A DNA stretch of 64,000 bases from Rosenbergiella nectarea (GCF_900111105.1 NZ_FOGC01000004.1:159564-223563); one strand, 5' to 3'; shown: positions 52,531 to 61,799, counted from the first letter of the stretch. Translations and numbers: made by a program. The notes: generated from the sequence alone by a model not told the origin.

Positions 52531-53022
52531 CTAAAGAAATGCAAAAGTGGGAATTTTTTGATGACTTATGTGTCGGGTCGAGCGATTGGTAGGAGAATTT
52601 TTGTGCAAAATGAATACCACGGTATCAGATTCTTTAGCTAAAAAATCGAGGCTATTTTGTTGGTCTACGGTTAAGGTACTGTCTAACCATACAGTGATCA
52701 CACTATAATTCCCGGATTTTATCGCCTGAATCATGGAATCCATCTTCTGTTCATCATTGAGCATAGGGATTTGTACTGATTTACTCAGCGAAATTCCTGA
52801 ATGTTCCAACCAAGAACGGTCGAGTTTATTTTCAGGAGTTAACCACAGCATCCATTTTGCCTGTTGCCCGAGCTGCTTTATTGCAGGTAATAGCAGTAAA
52901 TTAAGCAGGGTAGGTGAGGCGTTATCATAGCAAATTTGATTTACACCACCCAATGAAGGGGTTACCTCTGGCATAGAATGCATTTGCTTTGAAAAATCAT
53001 TAACAGAATGGGGTGTGATCAT
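52531..53022 (-). CDS. sulA: SOS cell-division inhibitor SulA
   Basis: Binds FtsZ and blocks Z-ring assembly after DNA damage. 163 residues (E. coli 169). The conserved core is LLNLLLLPAIKQLGQQAKWMLW followed by LTPENKL and a later SGNYSVITVWLDSTLT. AGGAG precedes the ATG, and a near-perfect LexA box lies 14 bases upstream. The C-terminus reads HQKIPTFAFL and lacks the terminal histidine on which Lon degradation of E. coli SulA depends. Its place between ompA and sxy is conserved. Confidence 0.94.
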   Translation of the reverse strand: MITPHSVNDFSKQMHSMPEVTPSLGGVNQICYDNASPTLLNLLLLPAIKQLGQQAKWMLWLTPENKLDRSWLEHSGISLSKSVQIPMLNDEQKMDSMIQAIKSGNYSVITVWLDSTLTVDQQNSLDFLAKESDTVVFILHKNSPTNRSTRHISHQKIPTFAFL

Positions 53023-53036
53023 GGTTAGCTCCTGTT

Positions 53037-53056
53037 TACTGTATGGATATACAGTA
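53037..53056. promoter_or_regulatory. LexA (SOS) box of sulA
   Basis: TACTGTATGGATATACAGTA matches the LexA consensus TACTG(TA)5CAGTA at all core positions, with the palindromic CTGT-N8-ACAG. It sits 14 bases before the sulA ATG, predicting tight repression and strong SOS induction. Confidence 0.95.
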
Positions 53057-53229
53057 AATCTACTTCACCCAAAGATCAATCATTTCTTGCACCCAGAGAT
53101 AGATTTGGAATGCATCACGAGCATTTTATAATTATTAATTGAACAACTAATATAAATTATTTAAGGTTAATGAAATGATAAGGATATCTATATCAATAGG
53201 TTAGCTTGTTCGTGATCAGGAGGATCGAA

Positions 53230-53880
53230 ATGAATAGTTCTCAACAGCGCATTGCACAATATAAGAAAAAAGTTCTCCATCTCGGGGCCATCGCCTCTAA
53301 GACCCAGTTTGGAGGGTATTCACTTTCACTGGATGATGCCGTATTTGCCCTCGTTAAGCAGGGTACGCTTTACCTACGGGGGAGCGAGGCAATGTCTCAA
53401 TATCTCGATACACACCCACTTGCTCCCTTCGTTTTCTGTAAAAGAGGTAGCGCTATCTCACTTAATTACTTTACGGTTGACGACGCGTTATGGCAGGACG
53501 ACGTCAATCTTCTGAAATTATCTCGTGCGGCATGGCGGGATGCGCAAAATTGTCGGACTTACAAGCAAGCGCACCGCCGATTGAAGGATTTACCGAATCT
53601 AGGTATTCGCTTCGAAACTTTATTGAGAGAAGTGGGCATTCATACGGAGGAGCAACTCCGCCAAACGGGTGTTAAGCAATGTTGGACATTAATGCATCAA
53701 CGCAATAAACATTTAGGCCCCCTCACACTCTTTTATTTGCAAGGAGCCATTATGGGGCTACATCATGCCGTGATACCCCATCCTATTCGGGACGAATTAA
53801 TGGCTTGGCATAAAGAGTTCACCACCCGTTGTGTGAAGAATCCAGTCAACAATATCAGGATGCTAAGAGCGGCTCTTTAA
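53230..53880 (+). CDS. sxy: Competence regulator Sxy/TfoX
   Basis: Coactivator that works with CRP at CRP-S sites to switch on DNA-uptake genes. 216 residues (E. coli 209) from MNSSQQRIAQYKKK with AGGAGG six bases upstream. The N-terminal TfoX domain (FGGYSLSLDDAVFALVKQGTLYLR) and the C-terminal domain (LKDLPNLGIRFETLLREVGI) are both present. The 3' end overlaps the end of the converging yccS gene by 26 bases. Confidence 0.93.
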   Translation: MNSSQQRIAQYKKKVLHLGAIASKTQFGGYSLSLDDAVFALVKQGTLYLRGSEAMSQYLDTHPLAPFVFCKRGSAISLNYFTVDDALWQDDVNLLKLSRAAWRDAQNCRTYKQAHRRLKDLPNLGIRFETLLREVGIHTEEQLRQTGVKQCWTLMHQRNKHLGPLTLFYLQGAIMGLHHAVIPHPIRDELMAWHKEFTTRCVKNPVNNIRMLRAAL

Positions 53881-55987
53881 CTTTATTCATTTCACGTAAG
53901 GTGTGAATAATTAATGAGACCTGTTGAATGATGAGCGCTTTTTGAGGTTCATCATCAATCTCTATCGAATCAGCCAGTGCCGTTAACCCCGCGAGTGTTT
54001 GAAGGACTTCTTCGTTACTCAACGTCTGATAGTCCTCCATGCAAGCAGTTAGCGCATAAAGCAGGTTTACTAATTGCGGGTTGTGCGTGTGCTGCCGATG
54101 GGAGCCCAATGCCGCGATGTAGCTTAATAGACTGTGGTTGGTACAGAGGATTGAGAAGGAAGCCTCTTTAGCATCTGGCGAAGACCAGGCTTTATTTTCA
54201 CCTAAAGCAATGACCGAGGCTAACTCTGCATCGGCATTATGAGCATCCCTGCGTGCAATACGATAGGACACACGATTATCCTTGCCGTGTTGATACTGCT
54301 GGGTCACGGCCTTTACATAACGTACGTTAGCCATGTAGGCTTTACTGATAACCGTTGAAAGTTGTCGATAGTGCCAATCGGGAAAGATAAAGGTTACGGC
54401 CAGCCAAGCTAATCCACAGCCCACCAGCGTATCAACGATGCGTGGGAAAGCGACATTAAATCCTTCACCCAGTAAATTGAAGCAAAATAGCACCATTAGC
54501 GTGATAAACAGCGTGGCTTGCGCATACTGAACTTGCCTAAACAAAAAGAACAGTACGCCAAATAGAACGATGGCGACTAACTGTCCGGGTAGAGAGGGGA
54601 TAAGCCAAAGCAGGGGCAGCCCAATTAATATTCCTGCCAAGGTTCCGATAACTCTCAATGCTAAGCGTCGCTTAGTGGCAGAATAGTTGGGTTGGCAAAC
54701 AAAAAGTGAGGTGAGTAGGATCCAGTAACCTCGCTCCAAGCTTATGGATTGAATAAAAAGATAGCCTAAGCAGAGCACCAGACTCACGCGAACAGCGTGT
54801 CTAAAAAGAGGTGACTTGGGGGAAAGATGGCTTTTTAGGCGTGATTTAATATCATGCCAACCTTGCAGGCCCTCAAAGGAGAGCTCAGTATCGATGTTTT
54901 GCCAATCAGTATTAGACAGTTGTTCTGATGCGACAGAAGCCAGTTGTTGATCAACAGCACGTAAATTTTTGAGCAGCCAACGTAAACGCTCACAGGTCTC
55001 CTTCTCTGCGAAAAGGGAGACTCGTTCTAATGCGACGTCTGCATTGGCGAGGGCACGCTCGAAGTGACCACTATGCTGGTAGTCTTGCTTGGTTTGGAGG
55101 CTTTCGGCTATCTCTCGGCACGCCATTGCCTGATGTCGAAGTAGACGCTCGCAGCGAAACATTAGTTCATTGAAGTGCCAATTATCTTGTAAGCGTAGAT
55201 GGTCGATATGGGACGAATTAGCCCGCTCGTGGATCTCTTGCGCCACAAAGTAATAAAGTAAGGCTCGTCGACTGGTGCTACTCGCCCGGTCACCGCGTAG
55301 CCGACTCTGGATAGCTGTTTTAACAAGATTAAGTTGCTGCACCAATTGGCTATTTGCCATTGATAACTTATACAGAGGGCGATCGTTATGGGCTGTACCG
55401 TCCGGATCAAACAGCGTCGCTTTAGACTCTAAGTATTTTGCGAGCGAGCTATAAGTATTAATCAATTGTGCTTCAACAGGGCGGGCAGGGAAGAGTAAAT
55501 GATTAATGATCGTAAAAAGATAATAGACGCCGGCACCCGCTAACAAAAATAACGGTTGAATATACCATTTAGGGAATAACCCAATCCCCAACATGGTATA
55601 AATCGCAGTTAAAATGGCACCAAAGGCAATGGTGGCATAGCGTTGACCGAGGGCACCCAGCATGATGAATGCCCAACTTGAAAGTCCTAACCCAGCGAGA
55701 AATAGTAGCGGATACGGGAAGAGCAGTTCAACGCTAATGGTGGCTATAGCAAAGCAGACGAGCGTGATCACAATATTTTTAAGCCGACCCGTTAACCGAT
55801 CGTCAATATCAGTTAACGCGGCGGCGACAATCCCCAAAATCAACGGGATGGTCCAAATTACCGTATGATGGCGCCACGCAAAGAGCGCGACACAGCTCAT
55901 TGCAACAAAAATTCGGACGGGTTCTTGCCATAAACGGTTCAGAATATAATGTTGCCAGTGTTTACGGAGCACGCTGCGACTGACCAT
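53855..55987 (-). CDS. yccS: FUSC-family membrane protein YccS
   Basis: Inner-membrane protein of the YccS/YhfK group, related to aromatic-acid efflux proteins (FUSC domain); the substrate is unknown. 710 residues (E. coli about 717). Two hydrophobic clusters (about residues 20-165 and 390-520) flank large cytoplasmic helical regions, as in the family; SISLERGYWILLTSLFVCQPNYS and RRLALRVIGTLAGILIGLPL are FUSC signatures. It begins two bases after yccF and overlaps the sxy end. Confidence 0.92.
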   Translation of the reverse strand: MVSRSVLRKHWQHYILNRLWQEPVRIFVAMSCVALFAWRHHTVIWTIPLILGIVAAALTDIDDRLTGRLKNIVITLVCFAIATISVELLFPYPLLFLAGLGLSSWAFIMLGALGQRYATIAFGAILTAIYTMLGIGLFPKWYIQPLFLLAGAGVYYLFTIINHLLFPARPVEAQLINTYSSLAKYLESKATLFDPDGTAHNDRPLYKLSMANSQLVQQLNLVKTAIQSRLRGDRASSTSRRALLYYFVAQEIHERANSSHIDHLRLQDNWHFNELMFRCERLLRHQAMACREIAESLQTKQDYQHSGHFERALANADVALERVSLFAEKETCERLRWLLKNLRAVDQQLASVASEQLSNTDWQNIDTELSFEGLQGWHDIKSRLKSHLSPKSPLFRHAVRVSLVLCLGYLFIQSISLERGYWILLTSLFVCQPNYSATKRRLALRVIGTLAGILIGLPLLWLIPSLPGQLVAIVLFGVLFFLFRQVQYAQATLFITLMVLFCFNLLGEGFNVAFPRIVDTLVGCGLAWLAVTFIFPDWHYRQLSTVISKAYMANVRYVKAVTQQYQHGKDNRVSYRIARRDAHNADAELASVIALGENKAWSSPDAKEASFSILCTNHSLLSYIAALGSHRQHTHNPQLVNLLYALTACMEDYQTLSNEEVLQTLAGLTALADSIEIDDEPQKALIIQQVSLIIHTLREMNKVKEPLLAS

Positions 55988-55989
55988 GA

Positions 55990-56439
55990 TTACTTACCGT
56001 ATTGTAGACGCGCAGCATTCTCGCGCGCTATCTGGGCTTCCTCGACGCTGACGACTCGACGCCCTACAGGCCATAATGCGATCACGGCAATTTTAAAGTG
56101 CGCTATCCCTGTCGGAATGCCAATAAGGGTTAAGCACTGCGCAATTCCGATCGAAATATGGGAAAGACAGAGCCACCAACCGAACAGGATCAGCCACACG
56201 ACATTTACTATGGTGCCACCTGAATTCATCAGGGTGTTTTTATTTTCGGGTCTGAGTAGATCGACATGGATAGCCTCGTTACCGAAGGGTACGAAAGATA
56301 GTTTAGTGATCTCCCAGCATGAACGGGTGAGGGGAAGCGTAAAAATACAGACGACAGTCAGTAAAGTGACTACTAGCCATGAAAAGCTAGTAATGAAACC
56401 GCCGAGGAAAAAATTCAAAAGATTAAGCACACTTCGCAT
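55990..56439 (-). CDS. yccF: Inner-membrane protein YccF
   Basis: 149-residue membrane protein (E. coli 148) with two YccF domains and several hydrophobic segments. Characteristic stretches are TLPLTRSCWEITKLSFVPFG, FGWWLCLSHISIGIAQCLT and IGIPTGIAHFKIA. Function is not established. It is the first gene of the yccF-yccS pair, which is conserved and nearly overlapping, suggesting joint action. It diverges from helD. Confidence 0.93.
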   Translation of the reverse strand: MRSVLNLLNFFLGGFITSFSWLVVTLLTVVCIFTLPLTRSCWEITKLSFVPFGNEAIHVDLLRPENKNTLMNSGGTIVNVVWLILFGWWLCLSHISIGIAQCLTLIGIPTGIAHFKIAVIALWPVGRRVVSVEEAQIARENAARLQYGK

Positions 56440-56548
56440 GCAATGATTATCCCTTTTTAAGATTATATCGAGGTAGATTTATCTGGAGGCTCAGCCTATT
56501 GGCAGTTAAAATCGAAAACAGAGATAGTGTAAATCAATGGCCAGGTGC

Positions 56549-58603
56549 ATGGAACTAAAAGCAACGTCAATCGGAAAGAAGCTCGCACAGCATCCCTATC
56601 ATCGGGTGCGAATGCTTGCTGCAGGTGTTGAAGTCTCTGGTGATCATCATGAATACATCATCCCTTTCAATCAATTGATCGGGGTTCGCTGTAAGCGCGG
56701 TGTGGTATGGGGAGAACTTGAGTTCCAATTAGCGGATGACAAAGTTGTGCGTTTACACGGCACTGAATGGTCTGAAACGCAGCGATTTTGGCAATATCTG
56801 ATGAAATCCTGGCAATCTTGGACACAACAGATGGTCGTAATCAGTGATCAAGTGCTCACTGACCTGCAACAATTTATTCTCGATGCAGTGCAAAAAGACC
56901 GTTGGCTTACACAAGAAGCGTTGCAGGGGATGCAAACCCATATCCACGAAACGTTAACCGCTCTGCCGTTACCCAGTGAGCGTCTCCAAGCATTTCCTGA
57001 AAGTTACGCGCGTTGGCAATTTTGTCATGCATGGTTAACCGCGCCCGAATCACAGCGCCAATTGCGTAATCGTCAATGGATGACCCAACTTGAATCGCGC
57101 TACGCTGAGTTCTTTGCAACGGTAGAAAGCTCTCCATTAAATGCTTCTCAGCGTCAAGCCGTGATGAATGACGAAAAATCAGTGTTAGTTTTGGCGGGTG
57201 CCGGGAGCGGTAAAACGTCGGTATTAGTCGCGAAAACGGCATGGTTAATGATGCGTAAACAGGCGCAAGCAGAACAGATTGTTGTCTTAGCGTTTGGTCG
57301 CAAAGCCGCTGAAGAACTTAATCAGCGAATAACGTTACGTACTGGCGCATCCAATGTGACGGCGAAAACGTTTCATGGACTAGCCTTGGCAATAATCCAG
57401 CAAGCCACTAATAAACAGCCCATCATTACCGAGTTAGAAAATAATACTGCTGAGCGACATAAATTATTACTCGATCAGTGGGTAGAGCAGTGCAGCCAGA
57501 AAAAAGCCGCGGCTAACCAATGGCGACAGTGTCTCGAAGAGGATTTAGGTTGGACTTTAACGGAAACCGCTTATTGGCAGCAGCCAGATATTCAGAAAAA
57601 GATCCCTCTCATACTCGATAAGTGGCTGGGATTGGTCAGAATGCACGGCGGTACTCAAGCACAAATGATCGAACAGGCTAAGGAAGACGAGAGACTGCTA
57701 TTCTCGAAACGGATTAAGTTGATGGCACCGATCGTCAAAGCTTGGAAAGCGGCTTTAAAAGCGGAAGGGGCGGTGGATTTTGCGAGTTTACTTGAGCAAG
57801 CCTGCGGTCTGATTGAAAAAGGGCGCTTTATCAGTCCTTGGAAGTATCTGTTAATCGACGAATTTCAGGATATTTCGCCGCAGCGAGCCAAATTGATCTC
57901 ATTACTCCGTCAGCAAAATAAACATAGCCACTTATACGTGGTGGGCGACGACTGGCAAGCCATCTATCGCTTCGCCGGTGCACAACTTGATTTAACCACA
58001 AAATTTTCTCACACCTTTGGTGAGGGGGCTGTGTGCCAATTGGATACGACGTACCGGTTCGATCAGCGGCAAAACGATATTGCGGCCCAATTTATTCAAC
58101 AGAACCCAGCCCAGATCAGTAAAACCATTATCAGCACCCGACCGGGAAGCAAGAAGTCGGTCACTCTGTTGTACGAAAGCCAATTGGAGGCATTATTCGA
58201 TAAGCTCAGTGGTTTCGTGACACAGCAAGAGACTATTTTGGTGCTGGGGCGTTACCATTATCTCAGACCGAAGGTGCTCGATAAAGCCGCGACCCGTTGG
58301 CCAACGCTGACGATCGATTTTATGACTATCCATGCCAGTAAAGGGCGAGAAGCCGATTATGTGATCCTTTGTGGGCTGAATGCAGGAAAAGATGGCTTCC
58401 CAGCGGAGTCACAAGAGACCATTATTGAGCGGGGATTACTCGTCGAACAAGAATCTTACCCTTATGCAGAAGAGCGCAGACTCGCCTACGTCGCAATGAC
58501 CAGGGCAAAACAGAGGTTATGGTTGCTGTTTGATCCTAAGAACGCTTCTCCCTTCGTCGACGAGCTAAAACAATCTGGTGTGCCAGTCGCGAAGAAACCT
58601 TAA
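56549..58603 (+). CDS. helD: DNA helicase IV
   Basis: UvrD/Rep-like superfamily 1 helicase with 3'-5' polarity, linked to RecF-pathway recombination. 684 residues, the E. coli length, from MELKATSIGKKLAQHPY; an ATG at 56537 is the alternative. Motif I is LAGAGSGKTSVLVAKTA, followed by AFGRKAAEELN, DEFQDISPQRAKLI (motif II), VGDDWQAIYRFAGAQ (III), DTTYRF (IV), TIHASKGREADYVI (V) and AYVAMTRAKQRLW (VI). The stop codon is one arm of a perfect palindrome shared with hspQ. Confidence 0.96.
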   Translation: MELKATSIGKKLAQHPYHRVRMLAAGVEVSGDHHEYIIPFNQLIGVRCKRGVVWGELEFQLADDKVVRLHGTEWSETQRFWQYLMKSWQSWTQQMVVISDQVLTDLQQFILDAVQKDRWLTQEALQGMQTHIHETLTALPLPSERLQAFPESYARWQFCHAWLTAPESQRQLRNRQWMTQLESRYAEFFATVESSPLNASQRQAVMNDEKSVLVLAGAGSGKTSVLVAKTAWLMMRKQAQAEQIVVLAFGRKAAEELNQRITLRTGASNVTAKTFHGLALAIIQQATNKQPIITELENNTAERHKLLLDQWVEQCSQKKAAANQWRQCLEEDLGWTLTETAYWQQPDIQKKIPLILDKWLGLVRMHGGTQAQMIEQAKEDERLLFSKRIKLMAPIVKAWKAALKAEGAVDFASLLEQACGLIEKGRFISPWKYLLIDEFQDISPQRAKLISLLRQQNKHSHLYVVGDDWQAIYRFAGAQLDLTTKFSHTFGEGAVCQLDTTYRFDQRQNDIAAQFIQQNPAQISKTIISTRPGSKKSVTLLYESQLEALFDKLSGFVTQQETILVLGRYHYLRPKVLDKAATRWPTLTIDFMTIHASKGREADYVILCGLNAGKDGFPAESQETIIERGLLVEQESYPYAEERRLAYVAMTRAKQRLWLLFDPKNASPFVDELKQSGVPVAKKP

Positions 58604-58618
58604 GCCCCTAGGGGCTTA
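58601..58618. terminator. Palindrome joining the helD and hspQ stop codons
   Basis: TAAGCCCCTAGGGGCTTA is a perfect 18-base palindrome. Its first three bases are the helD stop, and its last three are the hspQ stop read on the other strand. No T-run follows on either side, so termination strength is uncertain. Confidence 0.55.
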
Positions 58619-58933
58619 ATGACGAAGCAGGGGAGAGGTGATTTTAGAGCGGACTCGTTCGGCAATATCATCCAATTCTGGATTATCGAGATGCTCGTTA
58701 AGGATTTCACCCGTCAGTTGCGATTCGGCCACATAAGTCTGGACCGTCTCTCCGCCCTCATCTTCCATCACCACGTAGTACCATGGAAGAACTAATAGCC
58801 CTTCGTGGATAATCAGACTGGCCGGTGTCGGCGTTTGCAATGCATAGGCGGGGTCCATATCGACAATCACCCCCAAAGCGCCCGTCAATTGATGACGGAC
58901 TTGTTGACCAATTCCAAATTTACACTTGATCAT
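58616..58933 (-). CDS. hspQ: Heat-shock protein HspQ
   Basis: Small protein that enhances Lon protease specificity and was found as a hemimethylated-DNA-binding heat-shock protein affecting DnaA. 105 residues, as in E. coli, from MIKCKFGIGQQVRHQLTGAL; YYVVMEDEGGETVQTYVAESQL is the family signature. A start four codons upstream is possible. In E. coli mgsA, yccT and yccU lie between helD and hspQ; here the two genes converge with only 12 bases between stops. Confidence 0.94.
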   Translation of the reverse strand: MIKCKFGIGQQVRHQLTGALGVIVDMDPAYALQTPTPASLIIHEGLLVLPWYYVVMEDEGGETVQTYVAESQLTGEILNEHLDNPELDDIAERVRSKITSPLLRH

Positions 58934-58990
58934 AATAGTCTCCAACGCAGTATTGATAGGAGATCTGGGGGCGGTTAGTCATTTTTCAAG

Positions 58991-60181
58991 TCAGTAGACT
59001 TGGCAAACAAAGCCTTTTAGATATAACCCTTCGGGGTAAGCACTGCTTACAGGGTGATCAGCGGCTTGACGGAACTGTTCAATAAACTGCGCTGTTTTAC
59101 CCGCATCGACAGCGGCATCGGCAACAATTTTTTGAAAGAGTTCAGTCGTCATCAGCCCTGAGCATGAGAAGGTTAATAAGAAACCGCCTGGACGCAAGAG
59201 CTGCATGGCAAGCATATTGATATCTTTATATCCTCGACAAGCACCCATCAGTTGATTCTTATTTTCGACGAATTTAGGGGGGTCCATGACAATCACATCG
59301 AAGTGTTGGCCTTCATCGCGATAACGGCGTAATAACTTAAAAACATCATCACGCAGGAACTCCGCTTTCGATAAATCGAGTTGATTGAGCGTGATATTTT
59401 GACGCGCAATATCGAGTGCTTCTTGCGACGTATCGACGCTGGTGACTTTCTTACATCCGCCGATCAAGGCAGAGACGGCAAAACCTCCGGTGTAGGAGAA
59501 GCAGTTTAAGACCTCGGCATCTTTGGCATAACGACGTAAACCGAAGCGGCTGTCACGTTGGTCGAGGTAGTAACCGGTCTTATGGCCTCGTTGGATATCC
59601 ACCAACAGTTTCATACCATGCTCGGTAATCGGCAACAGGGCAGGAGGAGTATCACCCGAAATGACCCCTTGAACCTGTTCCAGGCCTTCTTTCTTCCTTA
59701 CGGCAACGTCGGAACGTTCGTATAAATGACACTCTGGGAAAAGCTGCTGTAATGCAGTCGTTAAGGCCGGACGTTGGTATTCAGCACCCGCTGACAGCAG
59801 TTGTAGAACGAGAAACTGACCGAATCTATCGATGGTGATCCCTGGCAAGCCATCGGACTCTCCAGCAATCAAGCGATAGCTGTCCAGATCATCTTTTGCC
59901 GCAAGCCAGGTGCGTAATTTCAGCGCTTGTTCCAGCTTGCGGGTGAAAAAAGCGATATCGATTGATTCCGTTGGATCAAAGCTCCATACCCGCGCACGAA
60001 TTTGTGAGGAAGGTGAGAACGCGGCTTTCGCTAACCAACGGCCATGAGCATCACAGACATCAACCGTTTCACCCGAGGTGGCTTTACCTTCCATTTTGTT
60101 AATTGCCCCAGAGAAAATCCAAGGGTGCTTGCGAAGCAGTGATTTTTCGCGTCCTTTTGCAAGGATAATTCGTGCAGTCAT
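58991..60181 (-). CDS. rlmI: 23S rRNA m5C1962 methyltransferase RlmI
   Basis: SAM-dependent enzyme making 5-methylcytidine at position 1962 of 23S rRNA. 396 residues, as in E. coli. An N-terminal PUA domain ([21 protein letters not shown]) precedes an EEHEE linker domain and a Rossmann fold with [30 protein letters not shown] and the catalytic FSCSG. It lies between hspQ and tusE, as in E. coli. Confidence 0.96.
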   Translation of the reverse strand: MTARIILAKGREKSLLRKHPWIFSGAINKMEGKATSGETVDVCDAHGRWLAKAAFSPSSQIRARVWSFDPTESIDIAFFTRKLEQALKLRTWLAAKDDLDSYRLIAGESDGLPGITIDRFGQFLVLQLLSAGAEYQRPALTTALQQLFPECHLYERSDVAVRKKEGLEQVQGVISGDTPPALLPITEHGMKLLVDIQRGHKTGYYLDQRDSRFGLRRYAKDAEVLNCFSYTGGFAVSALIGGCKKVTSVDTSQEALDIARQNITLNQLDLSKAEFLRDDVFKLLRRYRDEGQHFDVIVMDPPKFVENKNQLMGACRGYKDINMLAMQLLRPGGFLLTFSCSGLMTTELFQKIVADAAVDAGKTAQFIEQFRQAADHPVSSAYPEGLYLKGFVCQVY

Positions 60182-60258
60182 AATAGTCTTTACGTTAAAA
60201 GTAATATAAGGGTGTGCGATCGATAAGCACGTTTACTGATCCCGGCAGAGGCCGTGCG

Positions 60259-60594
60259 TTATAAGCACTTGGCAGGCTTAGGCAATCCCGCGATTTTTGT
60301 CGCTTGTTTGGCAGGGCCATCGGGAAAAAGGCGGAACAAATAACGACTGTTACCTTTCTCTTCGCCAAACTTCTTCGCCATCGCTTTCACCAGCATCCGA
60401 ATTGCCGGTGAGGTATTGAATTCGGTGTAGAAATCTCTGACGAAAAGGATAACTTGCCAATGTTCTGGAGTAAGCCCGATCTGCTCTTGCTCGGCGATCG
60501 CTTCGGCCAAGGCTTCGCTCCAGTCACTGCTCTTTTTTAGGTAACCTTCGTTATCTGTCTCTATTTCTTTATTGTCGAAAATCATCGTTAACAT
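60259..60594 (-). CDS. tusE: Sulfur relay protein TusE
   Basis: DsrC-like sulfur carrier that passes sulfur from TusBCD to MnmA for 2-thiouridine in tRNA. 111 residues (E. coli 109). The DsrC signature [19 protein letters not shown] and the C-terminal arm [10 protein letters not shown], with the active penultimate cysteine, are present. MIFDNKEIE three codons downstream may be the true start. Confidence 0.95.
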   Translation of the reverse strand: MLTMIFDNKEIETDNEGYLKKSSDWSEALAEAIAEQEQIGLTPEHWQVILFVRDFYTEFNTSPAIRMLVKAMAKKFGEEKGNSRYLFRLFPDGPAKQATKIAGLPKPAKCL

Positions 60595-60635
60595 CTCATG
60601 AAACCATGATCAGGATGGTATCAAGGTTTTTACCC

Positions 60636-60664
60636 AAAAAAATAGCCTTTATTTCTAAAGGCTA
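60636..60664 (-). terminator. Intrinsic terminator after yccA
   Basis: On the minus strand TAGCCTTTA-GAAA-TAAAGGCTA is followed by seven T residues. Confidence 0.9.
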
Positions 60665-60688
60665 ATTTCTTATCTATCACCGTCGGGA

Positions 60689-61348
60689 TTAGTCGTTGCG
60701 TGAGGCAAAACCTAACAGGTTGAGTAAGCTTAAAAAGATATTATAAATCGAGACATATAAGCTCACGGTGGCGCGAATATAATTTGTTTCGCCACCCTGC
60801 ACGATATTACTGGTCTCCCACAGAATCGCGGCAGAAGAAAACAGAATGAACAGTACGCTAATCGTCATTTGTAGAGCAGGTAGTTGTAGAAAAAGATTCG
60901 CGATGACCGCGACTAACAGTACCACGAAGCCGGTCATCAAGATCCCGTTTAAAAATGACATATCACGGCGAGTCGTCAGCACATAAGCCGAACAGCAGAA
61001 AAAGACCAGAGCTGTCCCCGCTAAGGCAAAAGCAATCGTTTCACCCATCCCCGCACTTAAGTAACGACTAAGAATAGGTCCCAAACAATAGCCCAGGAAT
61101 CCGGTGAAAGCGAACGCTGCGAGGAGACCTATTGGCCGGTCGGCGAGACGATGTGTAAGGAACATCAAGCCGTAAAAGCCGGCCAACGTTAAAATAAAGC
61201 CGGGTGCCGGTAAGTTGAATAGAATACTGGCAGTCGCTGTCATGGCAGAGAAAGCGAGTGTTAAACCAAGTAAGAAGTAGGTATTACGTAAAACATGATG
61301 CGAAGCCGAAGCGTGGCTTGCGCTGCGAGAAGTAATAATTTTTTCCAT
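60689..61348 (-). CDS. yccA: FtsH modulator YccA
   Basis: Inner-membrane BAX-inhibitor-1 family protein of 219 residues, as in E. coli. It is a substrate and competitive inhibitor of FtsH and protects jammed SecY translocons. Seven membrane segments run from about residue 25; the polar N-terminus (MEKIITSRSASHASASHHVLR) is the tail FtsH uses in E. coli, and LSLYVSIYNIFLSLLNLLG closes the protein. A terminator follows. Confidence 0.95.
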   Translation of the reverse strand: MEKIITSRSASHASASHHVLRNTYFLLGLTLAFSAMTATASILFNLPAPGFILTLAGFYGLMFLTHRLADRPIGLLAAFAFTGFLGYCLGPILSRYLSAGMGETIAFALAGTALVFFCCSAYVLTTRRDMSFLNGILMTGFVVLLVAVIANLFLQLPALQMTISVLFILFSSAAILWETSNIVQGGETNYIRATVSLYVSIYNIFLSLLNLLGFASRND

Positions 61349-61522
61349 GATGAGTCCTTTTATTATTTTTTACCCGCACAAGTTAATCCTTACCTAGCAA
61401 GGATTGAAGGTGTTTTACCCATCTTTACCTCGGTTGTAGTAGAACCACTGGGTGTTTCTGCCTGTTTTATCATCATTAAGTCTGTTTTTGCTTGTTTTTG
61501 CAGCGAATGATACATTTCGCTA

Positions 61523-61551
61523 TTTACAATGTTTTGGGGAGTGTTTATAGT
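61523..61551 (+). promoter_or_regulatory. Promoter of the tRNA-Ser pair
   Basis: TTTACA (61523-61528) and TATAGT (61546-61551) are spaced by 17 bases, and a GCGCC discriminator follows, which is typical of stringently controlled tRNA promoters. Confidence 0.75.
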
Positions 61552-61563
61552 GCGCCTCATTGC

Positions 61564-61651
61564 GGAGGGGTGGCCGAGCGGCTGAAGGCAGCGGTCTTGA
61601 AAACCGCCGATGGGCAACCATCCGAGAGTTCGAATCTCTCCTCCTCCGCCA
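61564..61651 (+). tRNA. serT: tRNA-Ser(UGA), first copy
   Basis: 88-base class II tRNA gene with encoded CCA. The acceptor stem pairs GGAGGGG with CTCCTCC; the anticodon arm GCGGT-CTTGAAA-ACCGC shows anticodon TGA for UCA codons. It has a long variable arm and a T arm GAGAG-TTCGAAT-CTCTC. It lies next to yccA, where E. coli has serT. Confidence 0.97.
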
Positions 61652-61702
61652 CTTACTTCGGTAAGGGCATAATAGTATTGTGTCGTAGTAAAAAAAATTT
61701 GC

Positions 61703-61790
61703 GGAGGGGTGGCCGAGCGGCTGAAGGCAGCGGTCTTGAAAACCGCCGATGGGCAACCATCCGAGAGTTCGAATCTCTCCTCCTCCGCCA
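61703..61790 (+). tRNA. tRNA-Ser(UGA), second identical copy
   Basis: Identical over the whole 88 bases to the copy 139 bases upstream; the identity extends from 61699 to 61793 (95 bases). The 51-base spacer has no promoter I can see, so both are probably cut from one transcript. E. coli has a single serT. Confidence 0.97.
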
Positions 61791-61799
61791 CTCTTTAAG

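Noticed and set aside
53037-53056. Attachment-site-like palindrome upstream of sulA
   Set aside because: It is explained fully by the LexA consensus.
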